Below, one piece after another: positions 1-7,957 of a DNA stretch of 64,000 nt (its first letter is position 1; each line of letters opens with the position of its first letter). Origin of the DNA: Halomonas dongshanensis (GTDB lineage Bacteria; Pseudomonadota; Gammaproteobacteria; Pseudomonadales; Halomonadaceae). Position numbers and translations under genes: made by a program. The notes under the pieces are model-generated. The model was not told the DNA's origin, did no database searches, and saw only the letters and a list, made by a program, of their open reading frames with translations. The stretch is taken from assembly GCF_024790395.1 (NCBI RefSeq), contig NZ_JAJISC010000004.1:248001-312000 (forward strand), written 5' to 3'.

Positions 1-771
1 TTCTTCGGCCATGTGAAAGGTGCCTTTACCGGTGCCAACGAGGCGCGCAAGGGGCTTTTTCAGAGCGCCCAGGGCGGCAGCCTGTTTCTCGATGAGATAG
101 GTGAAATGCCGATCAACTTGCAGGCCAAGCTACTACGTGCTCTCCAGGAGAAAACCGTGCGCCCCGTGGGCGGTGAGCGTGAAGAGCCGGTGGATGTGCG
201 CATCATTGCTGCCACCCATCGCAACCTGGAAAAAGAGATCGAACAGGAGAATTTTCGCAGCGACCTCTTCTATCGCCTAGAGACCTTCTCGCTGCGCATT
301 CCGGCGCTGCGTGAGCGCGGCAGCGACATCGAACACCTCATATTTGCTCTTATCGACAAGCATAGCGAACCCCAAGGCAAGCAGATCGAGCATATCGAGC
401 CCGATGCGCTGCACTGCCTGCTGCACTATACCTATCCCGGCAACGTACGTGAGCTGGAAAACGCGGTGATGCGCGCGGTGACCTTGAGCGAAGACGGCAC
501 CCTACGCCATCAGGACCTGCCCGAGCGTTTGCGTGAGCAGGCAACGCCGGATAAGGCAAGCCAGATGACGCCCACCCTTACCGGCGAAATCCTTTCCGGC
601 AGCCAACTTCCTACCCCCACGCCAACGCGCTGGCCGAGCCTGGAGGAGGTGGAAAAGCGCTATATTCACAAGGTGTTGGAAGCCACTGGCGGTAACAAGC
701 GCCGTACTGCTGAAGTATTGGGCATCGCTAGGCGTACGCTTTACCGCCGCCTGGAAGAGAACGAAGAGTAA
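1..771 (+). CDS. Sigma-54-dependent transcriptional activator, C-terminal part (5' end outside window)
   Basis: The reading frame is open from base 1, so the N-terminal sensory or receiver part is missing. The visible part has the sigma-54 contact loop GAFTGA at the extreme left, a Walker B-type block ([13 protein letters not shown]), the sensor region with [11 protein letters not shown], the [10 protein letters not shown] motif, and a C-terminal Fis-type helix-turn-helix ([18 protein letters not shown]). Proteins of this family use ATP hydrolysis to open RpoN-RNA polymerase complexes. Which input domain it carries (response regulator, PAS or GAF) cannot be seen, so its target process is unknown. 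A hairpin terminator follows directly. Confidence 0.93.
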   Translation, partial: FFGHVKGAFTGANEARKGLFQSAQGGSLFLDEIGEMPINLQAKLLRALQEKTVRPVGGEREEPVDVRIIAATHRNLEKEIEQENFRSDLFYRLETFSLRIPALRERGSDIEHLIFALIDKHSEPQGKQIEHIEPDALHCLLHYTYPGNVRELENAVMRAVTLSEDGTLRHQDLPERLREQATPDKASQMTPTLTGEILSGSQLPTPTPTRWPSLEEVEKRYIHKVLEATGGNKRRTAEVLGIARRTLYRRLEENEE

Positions 772-778
772 GAGCGCC

Positions 779-814
779 AAAACAGGCAGCCCTCGAATCA
801 GCGGCTGCCTGTTT
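779..814 (+). terminator. Rho-independent terminator after the sigma-54 activator
   Basis: An inverted repeat AACAGGCAGCC / GGCTGCCTGTT with a 10-nt loop ends in a short T run eight bases after the stop codon. Its left arm is preceded by A residues, so it may also end minus-strand transcription from the lipoprotein gene to its right. Confidence 0.75.
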
Positions 815-841
815 ACTATAGACTCGGCAAGCCCTGCCGCA

Positions 842-1042
842 TCATAGGTCGTCGTTCAAGGTCTCTTCGGTCGCTTGGCCTTCATCGGCCATGGGGCCGT
901 GGTCCATGGGTTCTTGAGCTTCAGGTTCAGGCGTAGGCTCGACTTCTTGCTCGCAGCCGCTAAGCACCGCTAATCCCATCACGACGCTCGTCGCCAGTAG
1001 CCAGCTGCGCATCGTAGTTTTACCCGCTTGTTGCATAGGCAT
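842..1042 (-). CDS. Small acidic lipoprotein, function unknown
   Basis: About 66 residues. A short charged N-terminus and a hydrophobic stretch end in a lipobox (AVLSGC), so the mature protein would be a diacylglyceryl-anchored peptide of about 34 residues. The mature part is Glu/Pro/Asp rich (EVEPTPEPEAQEP) with no recognisable domain. The ATG at 1042 is preferred because an AAGGAG ribosome-binding site lies seven bases before it; a GTG two codons upstream is also in frame. It resembles the acidic low-complexity lipoprotein at 1435-1887 in style but has no clear alignable domain with it. The protein is not recognised. Confidence 0.65.
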   Translation of the reverse strand: MPMQQAGKTTMRSWLLATSVVMGLAVLSGCEQEVEPTPEPEAQEPMDHGPMADEGQATEETLNDDL

Positions 1043-1434
1043 CGTCACTCTCCTTGTTTGACCAATGACGTTTACAAGATAGACGCTGGGAAGCGGGATG
1101 CCAAAGCCTCAGGCTGCTTTTGGAGGCAGCTTTTAAAAACAGTTTTCAACGCATAAAAAAACCCCCACGGGCGTGGGGGTGAAGGGGATGGTAAATCGGT
1201 GTGGAGCAGCCGCAGGGAACGAACAGCTGGTTCGATTTACCATCGTAGGGAGCAGTGGCTTGACCTGATCGGTTGGGTCAAGTACCTATAACCGTTAATC
1301 TCATAACACCTAGTTCGGTTGCCCGGTCATTTCGCAATCCATGCGGCGTCGACCGGGCTAACGCGTTCTCCGTGTTTTCTTACTCGTTTTATCCGTCCTG
1401 GACACTCTACCGATTCCCTTCGGTAGGCGCAGGC
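1043..1434. other. Intergenic region with three inverted repeats
   Basis: No convincing gene. Besides the terminator at 1154-1180 it holds an 11-bp perfect inverted repeat, ATGGTAAATCG (1188-1198) with its complement at 1233-1243, and a 7-bp hairpin CTTGACC/GGTCAAG (1259-1282). The plus-strand frame at 1273-1563 is antisense to the neighbouring lipoprotein and lacks family features. Confidence 0.5.
1154..1180 (-). terminator. Rho-independent terminator for the 1435-1887 lipoprotein gene
   Basis: Perfect 8-bp stem ACCCCCAC/GTGGGGGT. Read on the minus strand it is followed by seven T residues, a strong intrinsic terminator orientated with the lipoprotein gene. It lies about 255 bases after that gene's stop, giving an unusually long 3' untranslated stretch that contains the two other inverted repeats. 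Confidence 0.75.
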
Positions 1435-1887
1435 TTACTGCGTCTGTTGCTCTTCGTCCTGATTGGTCATGTCATCTTCGGTGGCGCCATCGTCGCTCAT
1501 GGCAGCATCATCGTTCGACGTATCTTCACCCGGCATCGGATCGGTACCCGTGCCAAAACTTGAGTCTTCATCGCCTACTGCATCGGCGCCCATAGGCTCT
1601 TGAGCCGGTTCTTGCATGGGCTCTTGGGTCGACTGAGCTTGGCTGTCGAGGCCCGGATCACCAGTAGTGGCGTTGGCCGGTGCCGCAGGTTCGTCTGCAG
1701 GCGTAGCATCCATGGCAGGCGCATCGTTGGTCATACCCTGCTCACTTTGCGCAGGCGGATCTGCTGGCGTTTCGGGCGTATCGTCATCACCGCAGCCTGC
1801 AAGTGCCAAGGCGCTAGCGGCAGTGGCCGCCATGGCCAGCGTCATCCACATTGGGCGTTTGGTCTTCGACTGATTCAGCTTATCCAT
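1435..1887 (-). CDS. Acidic low-complexity lipoprotein, function unknown
   Basis: About 150 residues from the ATG at 1887 (MDKLNQSK). This start has a GGGGAG ribosome-binding site; an in-frame ATG at 1902 is less well placed. A signal sequence ends in the lipobox LALAGC. The mature part is rich in Asp, Glu, Pro, Ala, Gln and Met, with imperfect repeats such as QEPMQEPAQEPMG, and no folded domain is recognisable. The low pI suits a halophile's envelope. A strong terminator lies well downstream, and upstream is an AT-rich region with repeated TACCTA motifs. Possible roles (periplasmic spacer, ion-binding surface layer) are speculation. Confidence 0.65.
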   Translation of the reverse strand: MDKLNQSKTKRPMWMTLAMAATAASALALAGCGDDDTPETPADPPAQSEQGMTNDAPAMDATPADEPAAPANATTGDPGLDSQAQSTQEPMQEPAQEPMGADAVGDEDSSFGTGTDPMPGEDTSNDDAAMSDDGATEDDMTNQDEEQQTQ

Positions 1888-2154
1888 AGCTCGTCTCCCC
1901 ATAGCTCGTTTTCTTTTACGACAACTATTTACCTATTACTACCTACTCAATTACCTATTTCTTCGTTGCATCGTAACTGAACGGTTGAACAACCTATTCA
2001 CGAACTGAGCCAATTTCGCATAAAAGCAAATAAAAAATACAAAAAAACAATAACTTAAATACAAAAAATAAGACGCAACATTAGCTTAGGGTCGCGGTCA
2101 TAGGCGGGTTAAAAATGACACATGTAGCGTTTGATTTCAGTCAAGTGTGGTGTT
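1888..2154. other. AT-rich intergenic region with repeated TACCTA motifs
   Basis: The core of a 383-bp gap between the divergent lipoprotein gene and proV. It contains TACCT at 1930, 1940 and 1952, spaced about one helical turn, then a strongly A/T-rich block (about 2015-2075). No ORF here is credible. The position suits regulatory DNA for the lipoprotein gene, for proV, or for both. Confidence 0.4.
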
Positions 2155-2183
2155 GTGACACAGACCTTGGACCTATGTATAAT
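2155..2183 (+). promoter_or_regulatory. Sigma-70-type promoter for proV
   Basis: GTGACA (2155-2160), a 17-bp spacer and a perfect TATAAT (2178-2183) form a near-consensus promoter about 85 bases before proV. AT-rich DNA upstream is typical of osmotically controlled proU promoters silenced by H-NS-like proteins, but no such control is proven by the sequence. Confidence 0.6.
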
Positions 2184-2270
2184 GCGAAATAATACTAATG
2201 CCAAAAAATATAGCGTTTTTATTATACAATCACGATTCTCCTTAACCTGTTCTTTGCAAGGGCGATGCCG

Positions 2271-3473
2271 ATGAACGAAACACGTTCGGTCAAGATCAAG
2301 GTGCGTGGCCTTAGCAAGGTCTTTGGCAAGCACCCCAAAAGGGCGCTAGAACTGCGCGACCAAGGGCTCAAGCGCCCTGAAATATTGGAAAAAACTGGGC
2401 AAACCCTCGGGCTTTCCAATATCTCCTTCGATGTCTATGAAGGCGAACTTCTGGTCATCATGGGGCTTTCTGGCTCGGGTAAGTCGACACTGATTCGCTG
2501 TTTGAATCGACTGATCGAGACCACCGAAGGCGACATCGTCATCGATGGCGAAAACATTCCCTCGTTGGGAGAGAAGGCACTGCTTGCCTGCCGCCGACGT
2601 CACTTCTCTATGGTGTTCCAGAACTTCGCCCTCTTCCCCCACCGCACTGTGGTGCAGAACACCGAGTTCGGCCTCGAGGTGCGCGGCGTGGAAAAAGCAA
2701 AGCGTCGGGAAACCGCGCTTACCGCGCTAAAACAGGTAGGTCTCGCGGGCTGGGAAGACGCCTACCCGCGCCAACTTTCTGGCGGTATGCAGCAGCGCGT
2801 GGGCCTCGCGCGGGCGCTGGCCAACGACGCCAGCGTCTTGCTGATGGATGAGGCGTTCTCGGCCCTCGACCCGCTGATCCGTAAGGACATGCAGCAGGAG
2901 CTTTTACAGCTGCAGCATAAGATGCAGAAAACCACCGTGTTCATCACCCACGACCTCGACGAAGCACTCAACATCGGTGATCGCATCGTGCTGCTCAAGG
3001 ATGGCGAAGTGGTGCAGATCGGTACGCCCGAGGAAATCCTCACCCAGCCGGCCAATGATTACGTACGCCGCTTCATCGAAGGCGTCGATAAGGCACGCAT
3101 TCTTACCGCTGAGAGCGCCATGCGCCCGGTACGCTCGACCGCACGGGCAAGCGATGGCCCGCGTACGGCGCTGCACCGCATGCGTGACCATGCGCTGGAT
3201 TCGATCTACGTGCTCGACCGCGACCAGCGGCTGCTGGGCCTACTCGAAGCCGAAAGCGCTAGCCAAGCGATCACCGAGGGAGCCGAGCACATCACCGACT
3301 ACCTCACCCAGGACTTCCGTCAGGTAGGGCCGGAGGAGCCGCTGCATAACTTGTTTGCCATGTTCAGCGAAAAGAGCTTCCCCATTGCCGTGGTCGATGA
3401 CCAGAAGCGCCTAGTCGGCGTGGTGGTCAAAGGCGCAGTACTCGACGAATTGGCACGAGCAGGAGACGAATAA
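2271..3473 (+). CDS. proV: Glycine betaine/proline ABC transporter, ATP-binding subunit
   Basis: ATPase of a ProU-type osmoprotectant importer. It has the ProV-specific N-terminal extension (VFGKHPKRALEL...KRPEILEKTG), Walker A GLSGSGKST, Q-loop, ABC signature LSGGMQQRVGLARA, Walker B SVLLMDEAFSALDP and an H-loop in FITHDLDEA. The C-terminal third holds a CBS pair, which in related transporters senses ionic strength. From the ATG at 2271 the protein has 400 residues, the length of E. coli ProV; an AAGGG ribosome-binding site at 2258-2262 suits this start better than the ATG at 2265. Its stop overlaps the proW start (TAATG), indicating coupled translation. Confidence 0.95.
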   Translation: MNETRSVKIKVRGLSKVFGKHPKRALELRDQGLKRPEILEKTGQTLGLSNISFDVYEGELLVIMGLSGSGKSTLIRCLNRLIETTEGDIVIDGENIPSLGEKALLACRRRHFSMVFQNFALFPHRTVVQNTEFGLEVRGVEKAKRRETALTALKQVGLAGWEDAYPRQLSGGMQQRVGLARALANDASVLLMDEAFSALDPLIRKDMQQELLQLQHKMQKTTVFITHDLDEALNIGDRIVLLKDGEVVQIGTPEEILTQPANDYVRRFIEGVDKARILTAESAMRPVRSTARASDGPRTALHRMRDHALDSIYVLDRDQRLLGLLEAESASQAITEGAEHITDYLTQDFRQVGPEEPLHNLFAMFSEKSFPIAVVDDQKRLVGVVVKGAVLDELARAGDE

Positions 3474-4300
3474 TGGACATCATGCGCATTCCGCTCGGCC
3501 ACTGGATCGAGAGCGGGCTTCAGTGGCTAACCAGCGAATACTCCGGCGTAACCCGTCAGATCGCAAGTTTCACCCAGGCCAATATCGACCACCTCAACGA
3601 TGCCCTTCTGTGGCTCCCCGAGTGGGCGCTAATGGCCTTGATGGCGCTTGCCTGCTGGCGGCTTTCGGGTGTTCGACTGGCGATTGGCGCAATGGCTGGG
3701 CTCGCGTTGATCTGGAATCTAGGACTCTGGACGCCCATGGTCGAAACGCTAACGCTGGTGGTGATCGCCACCTTGGTTGCCGTGGTCATTGCGCTTCCCG
3801 TGGGTATCGCAGCAGCACTCTCCGAGCGACTTTATCGCCTAGTCATGCCGGTGCTCGATTTTATGCAGACCATGCCTGCCTTCGTCTACCTCATCCCGGC
3901 GATCCCTTTCTTCGGTATCGGTGCCGTCTCGGCCATCTTCGCGACGGTGATCTTCTCGATGCCGCCCGCCATTCGTTTCACCATTTTGGGCATTCGCCAA
4001 GTACCCGGCGACTTGATCGAAGCCGCGGACGCCTATGGCGCCACCCGTACGCAAAAGCTGGTCAAGGTGCAGTTGCCGCTGTCGCTCCCCACGGTAATGG
4101 CTGGTATCAACCAAACCATCATGCTGGCACTCTCCATGGTGGTAATCGCCGCCATGATCGGCGCCGAAGGGCTGGGTAGCGAAGTTTGGCGGGCCATTCA
4201 GCGTCTGCGCCCGGGCGATGGCTTCGAGGCCGGGATCGCCGTGGTGATTCTTGCCATGCTGCTCGACCGTCTGACCCAGTCGCTGCGCAAATCGCGCTGA
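3473..4300 (+). CDS. proW: Glycine betaine/proline ABC transporter, permease subunit
   Basis: Integral membrane permease of 275 residues with an N-terminal region outside the transport core and then six or so hydrophobic segments. The EAA-loop for docking to ProV is visible around residues 180-200 (LIEAADAYGATRTQKLVKVQLPLSLPT). MVETLTLVVIATLVAVVIALPVGI and MPAFVYLIPAIPFFGIG are typical of ProW/OpuAB. It is shorter than E. coli ProW (354 residues), mostly at the N-terminus. Its ATG overlaps the proV stop by one base. Confidence 0.95.
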   Translation: MDIMRIPLGHWIESGLQWLTSEYSGVTRQIASFTQANIDHLNDALLWLPEWALMALMALACWRLSGVRLAIGAMAGLALIWNLGLWTPMVETLTLVVIATLVAVVIALPVGIAAALSERLYRLVMPVLDFMQTMPAFVYLIPAIPFFGIGAVSAIFATVIFSMPPAIRFTILGIRQVPGDLIEAADAYGATRTQKLVKVQLPLSLPTVMAGINQTIMLALSMVVIAAMIGAEGLGSEVWRAIQRLRPGDGFEAGIAVVILAMLLDRLTQSLRKSR

Positions 4301-4414
4301 CGACAGCTGCGTTGACGCAGCGGCTTGCGCCCTTAGTCAACGCCAACCACGCTTAGAGCGCGGCTCATAAAGCAAACGAAAGTTAATTTCCTATTCCAAC
4401 CAGGGAGCTAGTGA

Positions 4415-5287
4415 ATGAAACGTATCAACTTGACTCAGCATATCCGCCTCGCCTCACTTGGCCTGATTGCCGGCGCAGGCCTTGCCACCGGTAGCCTCGC
4501 TCAAGCCCAAGAGCAGGACACCATCAAGCTTGCCTACGTCGAGTGGTCCTCCGAAGTGGCGTCCACCAACGTCGTGGCCGCCGTACTCGAGCAGGCAGGT
4601 TACAACGTTGAGCTCACCTCGCTTTCGGCGGCAGCCATGTTCCAGGCCCTGGCCAGCGGCGATGCCGATGCCATCGTCGCGGCTTGGCTGCCCACGACGC
4701 ACGCCGACTACATGGAGCGCATCGGTGATCAGGTCGAAGACCTCGGCCCCAACCTCGACGGCACCAAACTTGGCCTGGTGGTGCCCGCCTATACTGACGT
4801 CGACTCGATCGCCGAGCTCAACGACAACGCCGATCGCTTCAACAACGAGATCATCGGTATCGACCCCGGTGCGGGCCTCATGGCCTTGACCGAAGAGGCC
4901 GTGGATACCTATGACCTCGACCTGCGCCTGCGCAGCGGCAGCGATGCCACCATGGTGGCGGCACTGAGTAACGCCATCACCAACGAGGAAGACATCGTCA
5001 TCACTAGCTGGACACCGCACTGGATGTTTGCGCGTTGGGATCTGAAGTACCTCGAAGATCCGGAAAACGCCTATGGCGGTGCCGAGCAGATCCATACCGT
5101 GGTGCGTAACGGCCTGGAAGACGATATGCCCGATGCCTACGCCATTTTAGATGCCTTCGAGTGGACGCCCGACCAAATGGGTGAAGTCATGCTAATGAAC
5201 CAGGAAGAGGGTAGCGATCCCGCCGAGAACGCCCATAAATGGGTCGAAGAGAACCAGGACGTCGTCGCTCAGTGGCTGGATAACTGA
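4415..5287 (+). CDS. proX: Glycine betaine ABC transporter, periplasmic substrate-binding protein
   Basis: 290 residues with a Sec signal peptide probably cleaved after SLAQA (about residue 31). The mature protein is of the OpuAC type (KLAYVEWSSEVASTNVVAAVLEQAGY), with Trp/Tyr-rich segments (VEWSSE, AAWLPTTHADY, SWTPHWMFARWD) that in this family build the aromatic cage around quaternary ammonium substrates. It lies 114 bases after proW in the same operon, and a strong terminator follows. By family it would bind glycine betaine or proline betaine; the exact ligand cannot be read from sequence. Its strongly acidic composition fits a halophile's periplasm. Confidence 0.92.
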   Translation: MKRINLTQHIRLASLGLIAGAGLATGSLAQAQEQDTIKLAYVEWSSEVASTNVVAAVLEQAGYNVELTSLSAAAMFQALASGDADAIVAAWLPTTHADYMERIGDQVEDLGPNLDGTKLGLVVPAYTDVDSIAELNDNADRFNNEIIGIDPGAGLMALTEEAVDTYDLDLRLRSGSDATMVAALSNAITNEEDIVITSWTPHWMFARWDLKYLEDPENAYGGAEQIHTVVRNGLEDDMPDAYAILDAFEWTPDQMGEVMLMNQEEGSDPAENAHKWVEENQDVVAQWLDN

Positions 5288-5300
5288 TCGATTGATCCAG

Positions 5301-5334
5301 CGCCGGCCGCGGTGTGCGCCGCGGTCGGCGTTTT
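5301..5334 (+). terminator. Rho-independent terminator of proVWX
   Basis: A 12-bp stem CGCCGGCCGCGG / CCGCGGTCGGCG with one G-T pair and a 6-nt loop is followed by TTTT, 13 bases after the proX stop. Confidence 0.8.
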
Positions 5335-5453
5335 GCGTTTTAGCCACTGCGCTAGCCAGCAAAGAGCGATGTGATTGAAACCGACATTATTAAGAACGAC
5401 GTTATTGGACAGAAAATAACGCCTTGGACAAGGTGATATAACACTTGTTAACG

Positions 5454-5459
5454 TATAAT
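5454..5459 (+). promoter_or_regulatory. Candidate -10 element for the BCCT transporter gene
   Basis: A perfect TATAAT lies 58 bases before the GTG start. No good -35 sequence lies 16-18 bp upstream; a TTGGAC at 5424-5429 is too far. A weak -35 with a good -10 would be compatible with a stress-sigma (RpoS) promoter, which is an inference. Confidence 0.4.
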
Positions 5460-5516
5460 GTTACCGTGCGTATCATCGTCCCATCGACCACCCCTGCCTA
5501 ACATGGAGAGTCAGTA

Positions 5517-7160
5517 GTGGATAACTCTGAACCCAATCGCTCCCCCGAGGAGCCAGCAAGCCCAGAGGGCATTCCCGCTCCTGAAGGCGCGGCCAATCTG
5601 ATCGATACCGATTACGTCATCGGTCAGGACAACATCACCACCAAAACCATGGGGATCAATCTCGATCTTCACGGTAAGGTCTTCACCATTTCAGCGCTGA
5701 TCGTCACCCTGTTCGTGATCCTGACCCTGGCGCTTCAGGATACGATCTCGCCGATCTATGACGCTATTTTTGGCTTTCTGACCGGCAACCTCGCTTGGTT
5801 TTTCATGTTGGCGGCGAACATCTTCGTCATCCTATGTATTGCCTTGATCTTCTCGCCGTTGGGCAAAGTACGCCTGGGCGGCGCAGAGGCCAAGCCCGAC
5901 TACACCTATACCGGCTGGTTCTCCATGCTGTTTGCAGCCGGTATGGGCATCGGACTCATGTTCTATGGTGTCAACGAGCCCCTTAGCCACTTCTCTACAT
6001 CAATGGCGGGCGGCAGCGATGCGCCGCTAATGGGGGCAGCAGGCGATGCGTCGCAATCGGCTTCCCTTGCCATGGCAGCAACGATCTACCACTGGGGCCT
6101 GCACCCCTGGGCGATCTATGCCATCGTGGGCTTGTCGCTGGCCCTGTTTGCCTTCAATAAAGGTCTACCGTTGTCCATGCGCTCGGTGTTCTATCCCCTC
6201 TTGGGTGAGCGCGTATGGGGCTGGCCCGGGCACGTGATCGACATTCTTGCCGTTTTTGCCTCGCTCTTTGGTTTGGCGACCTCTCTCGGTATAGGGGCCG
6301 CACAGGCCTCCGCTGGGCTTTCGTATCTTTTCGGCGCGCCGGAAAGCGATGTCACCATGGTCTTGTTGATCATTGGTATCACCATCGTCGCCATCGCCTC
6401 TGTCATGGCCGGCGTCGATAAGGGTGTGCAAGTACTTTCGAAGATCAATATCGCCCTGGCGGCAGCGTTACTCTTCTTTGTCATCGGCGTGGGTCCGACG
6501 CTCCTGATCGCGACGGGCTTTTTCGAAAACATGATGAGCTACCTCGTTCATCTACCCGCCTTAGCCAACCCTTTCGGGCGTGAAGACACTGGCTTTACCC
6601 ATGGCTGGACCGCTTTCTACTGGGCCTGGTGGATCTCCTGGTCACCCTACGTCGGCATGTTCATCGCTCGCGTGTCACGTGGCCGCACCGTGCGTGAGTT
6701 TTTGATCTCGGTGCTGATCATTCCGATGCTGGTGTCCATATTGTGGATGACCACCTTCGGTGGCACTGCCATCGACCAAGTCGTTAGCCGAGGCATCGAT
6801 AGCGTTGTCGAAGCCAATATGGATCTCCAGCTCTACCTGATGCTGCAGCAGTTGCCGCTGTCGCAAATCACAGCCTTTATCGGCATCGTGCTGGTGGTCG
6901 TCTTCTTCGTCACGTCGTCCGACTCGGGGTCGCTAGTCATCGACTCGATCACCGCTGGCGGCAAAGTGGATGCGCCCAAGCCTCAGCGCGTGTTCTGGGC
7001 CATCATCGAAGGTGCTATCGCCATCGCCCTGCTGCTCGGCGGCGGCTTGACCGCGCTGCAAACCATGGCGGTTTCTACCGGTCTGCCCTTCACCTTCATT
7101 CTGCTCGCGGCATGCTACGCCATCGTCAAGGGCCTAATGAGCGAACCCAGAGCCGTGTAG
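5517..7160 (+). CDS. BCCT family osmoprotectant transporter (betaine/choline/carnitine)
   Basis: 547 residues beginning at GTG, with a GGAG ribosome-binding site at 5505-5508. After a hydrophilic, acidic N-terminal tail of about 50 residues come twelve membrane segments. The family signature is present as WAWWISWSPYVGMFIARVSRGRT, with GMGIGLMFYGVNEP upstream; these Trp-rich segments line the quaternary-ammonium site in BetP and relatives. The short C-terminus (GLMSEPRAV) lacks a long osmosensing tail. Coupling to sodium or protons, and betaine versus choline specificity, cannot be assigned. It has its own promoter downstream of proVWX, giving a second uptake route for compatible solutes. Confidence 0.93.
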   Translation: MDNSEPNRSPEEPASPEGIPAPEGAANLIDTDYVIGQDNITTKTMGINLDLHGKVFTISALIVTLFVILTLALQDTISPIYDAIFGFLTGNLAWFFMLAANIFVILCIALIFSPLGKVRLGGAEAKPDYTYTGWFSMLFAAGMGIGLMFYGVNEPLSHFSTSMAGGSDAPLMGAAGDASQSASLAMAATIYHWGLHPWAIYAIVGLSLALFAFNKGLPLSMRSVFYPLLGERVWGWPGHVIDILAVFASLFGLATSLGIGAAQASAGLSYLFGAPESDVTMVLLIIGITIVAIASVMAGVDKGVQVLSKINIALAAALLFFVIGVGPTLLIATGFFENMMSYLVHLPALANPFGREDTGFTHGWTAFYWAWWISWSPYVGMFIARVSRGRTVREFLISVLIIPMLVSILWMTTFGGTAIDQVVSRGIDSVVEANMDLQLYLMLQQLPLSQITAFIGIVLVVVFFVTSSDSGSLVIDSITAGGKVDAPKPQRVFWAIIEGAIAIALLLGGGLTALQTMAVSTGLPFTFILLAACYAIVKGLMSEPRAV

Positions 7161-7204
7161 GAGCGTTTGACGCCAAAGGCGTCGAACCACCACGATGCAA
7201 GACC

Positions 7205-7232
7205 AAACGGGCAGCCTCAGGCTGCCCGTTTT
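7205..7232. terminator. Bidirectional terminator between the BCCT and exonuclease genes
   Basis: AAACGGGCAGCC-TCA-GGCTGCCCGTTTT: a 12-bp arm with a very short loop and T-rich ends in both directions, shared by two convergent genes. It abuts the exonuclease stop codon. Confidence 0.75.
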
Positions 7233-7956
7233 ACGTCCATAGCGCACTCACCGGCGTTTCCGGCGTATAGCGGCTAGCGACCTGCGCTTGGAAGAGTTCG
7301 GCTGTGGCCAGTGCGTCGGTGAGCGCATGGTGACTTTGATAGCTCGGTAGGCCATGGCGCTGGCGGCTGGCATCGAGACGAATCGACACCGGCGGGCGCC
7401 CCAGCCAGCGGCGAAAACGCGACCACAGCGACTGTCGGTACAGCCGTGCTTCTAACGACATGGTATCGATCATGGGAAAGAGCGCGCCTTCGCCCCGCCG
7501 CGCTTTGATGGCGGCATCCAAAAAGGGCCGCTCGATGTGGCGAAAGTGGACCACCACGATCTTGCCCGCCAGCCGCGCCAATAGTTCGTCGAGAACGGCA
7601 TCGAGATCCGGTGCGCACTCGACCTCCGAGTGAGTGATGTGATGGTAGGCAATCGAACTCTCAGATAGCGGGCGCGGCGGCTTCACCACCCAGTAGCGCC
7701 GCTCGGCGAGGCGGATGCGCTCTAGCGTAAAGGGCACGAGCCCGATGCTGACGATGGCATGACGTCGCTCGTCGAGTCCTGTGGTCTCCATGTCCAACGC
7801 CACCATGGGTACCTCGCCAATGGGTGTTTCGGGCGCGGGCAGCGGCACCTGGAAATAGGCGCTAAGCGCAGCGTCTTGGGCCTTTTCGGCACGGGCACGA
7901 AAATAGCCGGGCCAATCGGCTTGCTTGGTCTTGGCGCGGGGGCGAAGGCCGTGCAT
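7231..7956 (-). CDS. DnaQ-superfamily 3'-5' exonuclease
   Basis: 241 residues with a DEDDh exonuclease fold. ExoI is ALDMETTGLD (Asp and Glu metal ligands) near residue 54 and ExoIII is HHALTDALATAEL (His and Asp) near residue 210. The ExoII region reads VVVHFRHIERPFL, where the usual Asp appears to be Glu; this may be a family variation. An N-terminal stretch of about 45 residues precedes the domain. The gene starts two bases beyond the stop of the cNMP/CBS/DUF294 gene, so the two are almost certainly co-transcribed. Not the replicative epsilon subunit: it lacks the C-terminal alpha-binding region, and the context is different. Confidence 0.85.
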   Translation of the reverse strand: MHGLRPRAKTKQADWPGYFRARAEKAQDAALSAYFQVPLPAPETPIGEVPMVALDMETTGLDERRHAIVSIGLVPFTLERIRLAERRYWVVKPPRPLSESSIAYHHITHSEVECAPDLDAVLDELLARLAGKIVVVHFRHIERPFLDAAIKARRGEGALFPMIDTMSLEARLYRQSLWSRFRRWLGRPPVSIRLDASRQRHGLPSYQSHHALTDALATAELFQAQVASRYTPETPVSALWT

Positions 7957-7957
7957 C

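Noticed and set aside
1215..1245. Possible tRNA T-arm (GGTTCGATTTACC)
   Set aside because: No acceptor or anticodon arm can be built around it; it is one arm of the inverted repeat described above.
1273..1563. 96-codon plus-strand frame near the lipoprotein gene
   Set aside because: Mostly antisense to the lipoprotein at 1435-1887 and lacks a plausible ribosome-binding site.
2109..2333. 74-codon minus-strand frame over the proV promoter
   Set aside because: Overlaps the promoter and start of proV; no homology-like features, and its AT-rich codons are unlike the other genes.
7163..7190. Second hairpin (GACGCC/GGCGTC) after the BCCT gene
   Set aside because: The stem is only six base pairs and lacks a T tract; the real terminator is the stronger hairpin at 7205.
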